Assembly (NCBI RefSeq): GCF_037038585.1
Contig: NW_027288732.1
Span: 3,224,001-3,288,000, forward strand
Origin: Patagioenas fasciata
Lineage: Eukaryota > Chordata > Aves > Columbiformes > Columbidae
Reading direction: 5' to 3'
Length of the DNA: 64,000 nucleotides
The notes under the pieces are model-generated. The model worked only from the letters and a program-made list of their open reading frames with translations. It had not been told where the DNA came from and searched no databases. Positions 58,233 through 64,000 of this stretch are shown here, in pieces. Each line of letters begins with the position of its first letter. The stretch's first letter is position 1. The translations under genes were made by a program, and so were the position numbers.

Positions 58233-58339
58233 GGTGCAGCAGTAAGGTTGTGGATGCTCTAGGGGATTTAAAAAAAAAAAAACATTAAATAAATAATTCC
58301 AGTCCTCCCCTAGAGCATCCACAGCCCTACTGCTGCACC
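58233..58339. repeat. 34-bp inverted repeat (hairpin) with A-rich loop
   Basis: Arm 1 (58233-58266, starting GGTGCAGCAGTAAGG) pairs with arm 2 (58306-58339, ending CCCTACTGCTGCACC) at 32 of 34 positions; both mismatches would be G-U pairs in RNA. The 39-nt loop contains A12 and TAAATAAATAA. It is preceded by TTTTTTCTTCAG. It could be a small foldback transposon, or, if transcribed, a miRNA-sized hairpin. Confidence 0.8.
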
Positions 58340-58544
58340 AGACTTGTAGGTATTTTGTGTGGAAAAAGAAGAGAAAACTAAATTATACATTCCAATCCAT
58401 TACATGACATTACCATACCCCTAAGAAATACTCAAACAATAAACAGCCAAACACATATGAAACAAATGAGACCCTGATTATGCAAATTAAACCCCAATTA
58501 TGAAAACGACCTCATTAAATATGCAAATGAGGTAAACACACCTC
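58340..58544. other. AT-rich spacer with two octamer words
   Basis: About 200 bp of AT-rich sequence with no gene. ATGCAAAT occurs at about 58518, with a related TATGCAAATTA at about 58478; the octamer is a POU-factor binding word. It ends where the 27-bp repeats of the right arm begin. Confidence 0.5.
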
Positions 58545-58607
58545 CTCCCCGCCACTTCACACCTCCTCCCTGGCCACTTCACACCTCCTGCCTGGCCACT
58601 TCACACT
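58545..58607 (-). repeat. 27-bp repeat, three copies, right
   Basis: Three copies of a GGCCACTTCACACCTCC unit (CTCC, CTGC and CTGGG ends). One more copy than on the left. Confidence 0.75.
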
Positions 58608-58636
58608 GGGTTAGGGTTTACGGTTAGGGTTAGGTT
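58608..58636 (-). repeat. Telomere-like repeat (TTAGGG strand), right
   Basis: GGGTTAGGGTTTACGGTTAG, then GGTTAGGT: the exact mirror of 13963-13990 including the TTTACGG variant. TTAGGG on the plus strand faces rightward, so the two patches point away from the central 44.5 kb. Confidence 0.9.
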
Positions 58637-58637
58637 T

Positions 58638-58982
58638 TTACATATCATCCCCAAGTTCAAGTTTAAGTTTTGAGTCACTAATGCTCATAACAGTCTTTCC
58701 AGGTTTTAATTGCTTCACTGTAGTAATTACCAGTTTACAGGTGGTTACAAGGCCGAGAATATATTTTTCACTGCGACTAATCGCCTTCCACAACACAGTT
58801 CCCACTTTTTCCCAGGTCTCTATTTGAAAAACTCCTAACAGGTCAGCAGGAAACCCACTGCCTCTGCACCAAATTAACAATCTTTTGAGGTTACTCTCCT
58901 CATACTTCACCCCTCTCTTAGAGAGAATATGCAAGAGGAGCCGCAGTATTTCTTCTTCTTCTTTAAAAATATTCTGCCCCAT
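58638..58982 (-). pseudogene. gag: Retroviral gag matrix stub, right copy
   Basis: Mirror of 13616-13960: a 114-codon frame starting MGQ and stopping at the telomere-like patch. I find no nucleotide difference from the left copy over 345 bp, in contrast to about 4% in the neighbouring LTR. Like the left copy it lacks everything after the matrix region. Confidence 0.75.
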
Positions 58983-59185
58983 CTCCTCTCGCCCCCAGCT
59001 ACTCACCTCTTTGGGCGTCCGTTGCGACGATATTGGATCCTTTATCACTCCTCTGTCACTCCGTAGACATCAATCGGGAGTCACGCAGCCCGCAGCCCGC
59101 GTCCCGGTCATGGTCCAGCCGAGCCGTTCCAGCTGGGGCTCGCTCCCTGCAGTGGTCGTGCGCCTTCCGTAAATTCTCCTTAGGG

Positions 59186-59203
59186 ATCACGTCGGGGTCA
59201 CCG
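59186..59203 (-). other. Primer-binding site, tRNA-Trp-like, right copy
   Basis: ATCACGTCGGGGTCACCG on the plus strand, identical in complement to the left site. The leader between primer site and gag has a short extra CCGCAGC-type insertion relative to the left copy (near 59090-59100). Confidence 0.8.
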
Positions 59204-59205
59204 CT

Positions 59206-59519
59206 TGCGAGGGCGCAAACTCACAGACTCCACGCAACTCAATACGAATTCAAGCGAAGCCATTTATTACAGAGACAAGCCTCCTTATATACGCAGTTAT
59301 TTCCCAATAAGCGTCCACGTTTCAAACACGCGTCGGCTGATCAGATATCGTCCACGTTCAGGTCTTGTTATTATAGAATTACCTCACTCTCATAACAGGT
59401 GTTGTTTTTCAGCCTTCGCGCGAGTCTTGGAGTCGCTTTGTCCAGTTCAGAAATAAATCTCTATCTAACAGAAACCCATCTGCACAACAACCTTAAGAAA
59501 ATCCCTTAAATATCCCGCA
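59206..59519 (-). repeat. Alpharetrovirus-like LTR, right copy
   Basis: 314 bp, the same length as the left copy, with 13 differences counted by eye, mostly transitions and several at CpG. TATA and AATAAA are intact in complement near 59285-59291 and 59263-59268. The TGCG...CGCA ends are better preserved here than on the left. Confidence 0.85.
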
Positions 59520-59959
59520 GGTGCTGTCATTTCTAGTTAGGGTCCAGGTGATTTTATAAGGGTGGTGGGCGGGGCCTGGGATGATCGACCCCTCCCCTCG
59601 GCAGCTTTGGAGCCGTTTAATTTACATGGGCAGATGTCTTTGGAGAAGTGGAGGTGTCTGTTCGAGGTACGAGCTTCAGGAGCAGCAAAGGTTCAGTAGC
59701 AGCTGTGGTAGAAAGGTTGTTTGTCATTATGTTTCATTCATTGATTCGGTTCCAGGTGCTTTGCATTTTCCCAAAATTCCTGACTACAATGGAGATGGAG
59801 TGGTGGCAGTTGTATTTCACTTTCTATCTGTTCCCTAGAAAAACTAAGTTGAGATCCATACTCGGTCTCATTGTAGCTGCAATAGCAGCAATAAAGTGCA
59901 GGTGCTGTCATTTTCAGGGAGATTCCAGGTAATTTGATAAGGGTGGTGAGGAGGTCTGG

Positions 59960-60060
59960 GGTGAATGACCCCGCCCCTTTCCCAGGGGTTTGTGGGAAGG
60001 GGTGGGCGGAGCCCTGGGTATTTGAGCCCCGGTCCCCAGGCAGGGAGCTCATTCTGCTCC
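59960..60060 (+). promoter_or_regulatory. Promoter-like segment of the arm unit
   Basis: GC boxes in both orientations (CCGCCCC at 59971 and GGGCGGA at 60004) followed by GGTATTTGAGC at about 60017 and a CATTCTGCTCC start region, 60-100 bp upstream of the ATG at 60117. The same elements are conserved in the left arm around 12560-12660. Confidence 0.45.
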
Positions 60061-60116
60061 AGAGCCTCTTCAGTGGTGGTTTTCTGCTGCTCCTTCAGCA
60101 GCCAGCAGCTTTTGAG

Positions 60117-60170
60117 ATGTTTAATCCAAATGGGCAGATGTCTTTGGACAAGCAGAGGTGCCTGTTTGAC
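60117..60170 (+). other. Putative first coding segment, MFNPNGQMSLDKQRCLFD
   Basis: Eighteen codons from ATG to a consensus donor GAC|GTAAGA. The related segment in the inner block (about 59618-59668) keeps the pattern F-N-x-x-G-Q-M-S-L-x-K-x-R-C-L-F-x before GTACGA but has no ATG. No known protein is recognised. Support for translation is weak because no conserved reading continues downstream across copies. Confidence 0.4.
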
Positions 60171-60259
60171 GTAAGAGCTTCAGGAACAGCGAAGGTTTAA
60201 CAACAGCTGTAGTAGAAAAGTTGTTTGTTGTTATGTTTCTTTTGTTGATTCATTTCCAG

Positions 60260-60451
60260 GTGCTTTGCATTTTCCCAAGATTCCTGACTACAATGGAGAG
60301 GGAGTGTTGTTTTTTGGTTTGTATTGCTGTATTAATAGTTGTTAATGTAATCTCTTCTCCTGGAAGAGAGTCTTGTCTCCAGAACCTTAGCAGCGTGCGG
60401 CGGCCCCCGGTGGATCATTCAAATGTACTTCCCAGAACTCAGCCAATGTGA
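60260..60451 (+). other. Putative second segment with hydrophobic stretch
   Basis: Starts after CATTTCCAG, in phase with the first segment; 63 codons to a TGA at 60449-60451, with a possible membrane segment (CCFLVCIAVLIVVNVI). Mostly amino-acid-changing differences from the left copy suggest neutral decay. The left counterpart is 12161-12351. Confidence 0.35.
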
Positions 60452-60469
60452 GCAACGAACCGTAGGCTA

Positions 60470-61300
60470 CTATGGATAAATATTATTTGGGGGCTCGATA
60501 GCGTGCGTGTTCTCGCTTTCCTTACTGTAGGCGACGATGGAGAAAGCGACAACTGCGGGAAGATCTCCGTTAGCCCACGTGGCGTTTTCCTCTGTCGAAG
60601 GTGGATTCGATCCCTCAGCCCTCTAAAAGATAAGTGGAGGTAGAAGGGCTGGGAAGGGCCTGGGAATCGCAGGGTGCGATTAAAGTTCTCAGACAGAAAA
60701 GCGCAGTCTAGGAGCGGTCCCCTTCGGGCAGATAAGGGGTCAGGGAACGTTACGGTGCGATGCCAGCATCTGCCGGGCAGGGCAGCTCCAGCCGGCGCCT
60801 GTTGTCGTGTAGTTCGGGAAGCCCGCCTCGTGCCTGTCAGACGATCCCGGGGTCTCGCTGTGCTCCGGGGGCCCAACGGGCCTCTCAGGTGCCATCCCAG
60901 GATCCGGAATGCCGGTGCTAATTGGCGTAGTGCCAATTGGGTGCTGGATTATTGTATCATCAGCCAAAAGCGTGGATGGTGCTTGCATTTTGGATGTTTC
61001 TTGTCAGTTGTGATTTATGGTGTCATTCTGGGCTGCATCAGCAGCTCTGCTCTCTACCCCTCCAGTCCTAGGGACTGGCATTTCAAGATGCTGGGAAGAA
61101 GTTCTTAAGTTGTGCCGCCGTCTCCTCTGTGTGTGTGTGCGCCGGTGCTGCCGTCTCATAAGGGACTGTGATGTTCAGCTCCTTTTTCCTGAGGTTGCAG
61201 AAGAGGCTCCTTGCCTCATCACTGCCTCCCTGCAGGGCATTTGGATTGATGCCTTCTCTGGTTTTGGTGTCGCTGTCTTTGCGGAGTGTTTTTAGTGCCA
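60470..61300. repeat. Unit U3' of the arm repeat (right, innermost)
   Basis: Mirror of 11311-12159. It includes the splice-bounded GCGACGATGG segment (after TTACTGTAG, about 60532), the GGATCCGGAATGCCGG box and a single minisatellite copy at 61112-61160. Confidence 0.8.
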
Positions 61301-63243
61301 TTGCGGTCGTGTCGTCCATAGCGTTCTGTGGCGTGTTTGACTGCGCACGTGCACGTTCGGCTCGGAGCTGCTCTGCCCGGCGGTGTGGAGTCAGGGGCGG
61401 GTGGAGTGAGCTCTAGGAGTCCACGGTTAATCTGTTGACAGATTCAACTGTGTAGGCAAAGGTTGTACAGTCATCTAGGATGCAGTAGCTGGGGGCAGGG
61501 GAGCTGGCAGTCTGTTCCCCAGTGTTTTAGGGACTCAATTAGAGCTTCTGGTGGGATTCCTGAATAGAAAGCAAACCTGTGGAATGGTCAAGCTGTTGAT
61601 GAGCATCTCAGTGACTTGTTGAATACCTTGATTTCAGATGCAGAGGGACAACATGGCACGAAAGAGCGACGGAAGAGCCGAGCAGAGCGCCGTAAGCAGG
61701 TGGGTCGGTGCGTGGTGTCAGAGGGAAGATGTGCCCTCTGTCTTTATCTAAGTTGGGTTGTTTGTCTGTTTTACAGGTGTGAAACAAAGAGGAAAGCTGG
61801 GTATCGGCACTGCAGCTCCTCGGGCAAGGTGAGGAACGAGTGCTGGGCCAAAGCAGCAGCTCATTTCAGGTCTTGTGTTGCCAGTGCAGGTATGAGTATC
61901 CTTTGGTTGTATTTTACAGGTGGTAGCTGAACCTCTGTGGTCAACAGCGTTGCAGTCAAAAGCAAAGGCAGCCAGGTGGGCGAGCGGCCAAGGTAAAGGA
62001 GCGGGAGATGGAATTGTCTGTGGGCAGGCCGTTTTCAGGCAGCGTCGGAGTAGATGCCTTTGTTTTTGCAGGTGCCGCGGACCAGCTCGGAGGGGCGAAG
62101 CTGCACGCCGACCAGCAGCCGAGAAGGTGAGGCGGTGGTGGGTGTCAAGGAGCCCGGTGTCTCGGTTCAGCATTTCCTTCTTGTTTTGCAGGCTCCTTTT
62201 GGGCTCTTTGGACTCAGAGGAGCATTTCTGGTGAGCCGGGGTATGGGCGAGGAGGAGCGTGAGGCTGGGGACTCGCTCCAAGCCCTACAGTTCTTTTGTT
62301 TCCCAATGTCTTAGGTGCCACGAGCAATGAGGGTTTGTGACCGCACCCGTGGCACGACGCGCCGAACAGAACGCCAAGGAACTTAGGAGGTGGGTGTTGT
62401 GGAAGGAGTTGGCGTTTACCCTGCGATACCGTGTGCTGACACGACTTAGTAAGCGTGTGTTTTCCCGTGTTACTGTAGATGTTGAAGAGGAACCTGGCGA
62501 TGCAGGAACATCTCTGTTAGCGCACGTGGCGTTTTTTCTGTCGAAGGTGGATTCGGTCCCTCAGCCCTCTGAAAGATAAGTGGAGGCACAGGGGCTGGGA
62601 AGGGGCCGGGAATCGCAGGGAGGCAGGTAAAGTTGTGATAAGGGGAAGGGCTGCCCAGGAAAAGTCCTCTTGGGGTGGGTAAAGGACCTAGGGAACTTTA
62701 CAGTGCGATGCCGGCACGTGCCGGGCAGGGCAGCTCCAGCCTGCGTCTGCGTTGTCGCGTAGCTCGGGAAGCCTGCCTTGCACCTGTCAGACGATCCCGG
62801 GGTCTCGCTGTACTCCGGGGGCCCAACGGGCCTCTCAGGTGCCATCCCGGGATCCGGAATGCCGGTGTTAATTGGTGTAGAGCCAATCGGGTGCTGGATT
62901 CTTGTATCATCAGCCAAAAGCGTGGACGGTGCTTGCATTTTGGGCATTTCTGGTCAGCAGTGACCTATGGTGTCATTCTGGGCTGCTTCAGCAGCTCTGC
63001 TCTCTACCCCTCCAGTCTAAGGGACTGGCACTTCAAGATGCTGGGAAGAAGTTCTTAGGTTGTGCCGCCGTCTCTGTGTGTGTGGGCGCCAGTGCCGTCG
63101 CCGTCTCATAAGGGGCCGTGACGTTGGGCTCCTTTTTCCTGGGGTTGCAGAAGAGGCTCCTTGCCTCATCACTGCCTCCCTGCAGGGCATTTTGATTGAT
63201 GCCGTCTCTGGTTTTGGCGTCTCTGTCGTTGCAGAGCGTTGCG
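61300..63243. repeat. Unit U2' of the arm repeat (right)
   Basis: A direct copy of U3' at a 1,950-bp offset (box TTCAAGATGCTGGGAAGAAG at 61083 and 63033), and mirror of 9033-11310. It is the most complete unit and shows seven splice-bounded segments at 61638-62579. Its minisatellite (63061-63110) is a single copy. Confidence 0.85.
61638..62579 (+). other. Array of seven splice-bounded mini-segments
   Basis: Segments framed by a 3' splice-type YAG and a 5' splice-type GTRRG: 61638-61699 (62 nt), 61777-61828 (52), 61920-61975 (56), 62072-62126 (55), 62192-62230 (39), 62315-62389 (75), and a last one from 62479 whose frame (DVEEEPGDAGTS to PSER) stops at 62579. Gaps are 63-96 nt. Nearly all junctions are AG|G. 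The first and sixth share words (TGGCACGA, GCCGARCAGARCGCC, GGTGGGT), so the array grew by internal duplication. Joined segments do not keep one open frame that I can defend. It may be a decayed gene or a non-coding multi-exon transcript. Confidence 0.45.
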
Positions 63244-64000
63244 GTGCCGTTGCGGTCGTGTAGTCCATAGCGTTCTGTGACGCGTTTGTCTGCGCACGTG
63301 CACGTTCGGCTCGGAGCTGCTCTGCCCGGCGGTGTGGAGTCAGGGGCGGGTGGAGTGAACTCTAGGAGTCCACGGTTAATCTGTTGACAGATTCAGTTGT
63401 GTAGGCAAAGGTTGTGCGGTCATCTGGGATGCAGTAGCTGTGGGCAGGGGAGCTGGCTGTCCATTCCCTAGTGTTTTAGGGACTCAATTAGAGTGTCCGG
63501 TGGGATTCTGGAATAGAAAGCAGACCTGTGCAATGGTCAAGCTGCTGATGAGCATCTGGGTGACTTGTTGAATACCTTGATTTCAGATGCAGAGGGACAA
63601 CATGGCACAAAAGAGCGGCAGAAGAGCCGAGCAGAGCGCCGTAAGCAGGTGGGTCGGTGCGTGGTGTCAGAGGGAAGATGTGCCTTGTGCCTTTATATTG
63701 TGTGCTGGCTTTGCTTAGTGAGTGTGTGTTTTCTTGTGTTATTGCAGATGTTGAGGAGGAACTTGGTGATGCAGGAAGATCTCCATCAGCACATGTGGTG
63801 TTTTCCTCTGTTGAAGATGGATTCAGTCTCTTGGCCCTCTGAAAGATAAGTGGAGGCTGGAGGGCTGGGTAGGGGTTGGGAACTGCCGGGAGGGGGGTAA
63901 AGTTCTCTTTGGGGCAAGGGTGTTCCAGGAACAGTCCCTTTTGGGCAGGGAACTTCACAGTGCGATGCCAGGGTGTCCTGGGCAGGGCAGCTCCAGCCTA
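63244..64000. repeat. Unit U1' of the arm repeat (right, partial)
   Basis: A third copy running off the window. It has the first mini-segment (63587-63648) and then, after a 99-bp gap, the last-type segment at 63748; the five segments between them in U2' are missing (about 700 bp deleted within the spacers). It ends in the TTTTGGGCAGGGAACTTCAC box, equivalent to the 4520-4620 region of U1. Confidence 0.8.

Larger units (their letters stand above)
59520..60460 (+). repeat. Promoter/exon-like blocks, right copy
   Basis: Two related blocks as on the left. The inner block (59560-59930) has GGGCGGGGC, a first segment ending at GTACGAG, and a second after GTTCCAG; the outer block (59940-60460) has CCGCCCC (59971), GGGCGGA (60004), TATA-like GGTATTTGAG and an ATG segment. 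Confidence 0.75.
58545..63243. repeat. Right arm of the large inverted repeat
   Basis: Reverse complement of 9033-14036, in order: 27-bp repeat, telomere-like patch, gag stub, primer site, LTR, promoter/exon blocks, U3', U2'. The outer limit is set by the left side, where homology stops at the pol junction (9033); on this side the unit array continues beyond 63243. It carries only single copies of the minisatellite where the left has ten. Confidence 0.93.

Noticed and set aside
9033..63243. Inverted arms as a pure assembly artefact
   Set aside because: The arms differ by 13 of 314 LTR sites, a roughly 300-bp minisatellite length difference, an indel in the retroviral leader and a different number of 27-bp repeats, so they are distinct sequences. 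Misjoining is still possible and is listed as a check.

Overview
The window reads as nuclear DNA of a bird (inference). Pointers: a degenerate ERV-L type provirus whose LTR starts TGTCCTGG, a second retrovirus with a tRNA-Trp-like primer site as used by avian alpharetroviruses, TTAGGG-type telomere motifs, and a GC-rich gene tail with a very short G-rich intron, as is common on avian microchromosomes. There are no prokaryotic genes. Almost everything is repeat or endogenous retrovirus; the only host protein-coding sequence I can support is the last two exons of a leucine-rich-repeat gene.

Layout: (1) 1-421, minus-strand retroviral gag/pol debris; 381-2637, an 886-bp tandem repeat; 2638-3852, nothing recognised. 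(2) 3853-4757, the first copy (U1) of a repeat unit of about 1.95 kb carrying a 33-bp minisatellite; it is interrupted by a truncated ERV-L provirus (4761-9032) with LTR, PBS, gag, protease and RT but no integrase or 3' LTR. (3) 9033-14036, left arm of a large inverted repeat: units U2 and U3, two promoter/exon-like blocks, then an alpharetrovirus-like LTR, PBS and gag matrix stub pointing inward, a telomere-like patch and a 27-bp repeat. (4) 14037-57070, a 43-kb G-rich minisatellite of 20-25-bp monomers with several layers of higher-order structure. (5) 57098-57590, final LRR exons and poly(A) signal, with the minisatellite running to within about 25 bp of the splice acceptor. (6) 57590-58544, promoter-like and GT-rich sequence, a 34-bp hairpin and AT-rich sequence. 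(7) 58545-63243, the right arm, an inverted copy of 9033-14036 in the same order (27-bp repeat, telomere patch, gag stub, LTR, promoter/exon blocks, U3', U2'); 63244-64000 begins a third unit, U1'.

The central point is the architecture: a core of about 44.5 kb (giant intronic minisatellite plus gene tail) bounded by inverted arms of about 4.7-5.0 kb whose inner edges carry outward-facing telomere-like repeats. The arms hold an amplified unit that, read outward, has promoter-like sequence followed by a series of 39-75-nt segments bounded by good splice signals. Coding constraint on these segments is not supported: copies differ by frameshifts and mostly by amino-acid-changing substitutions. 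All copy counts and differences given here were counted by eye.
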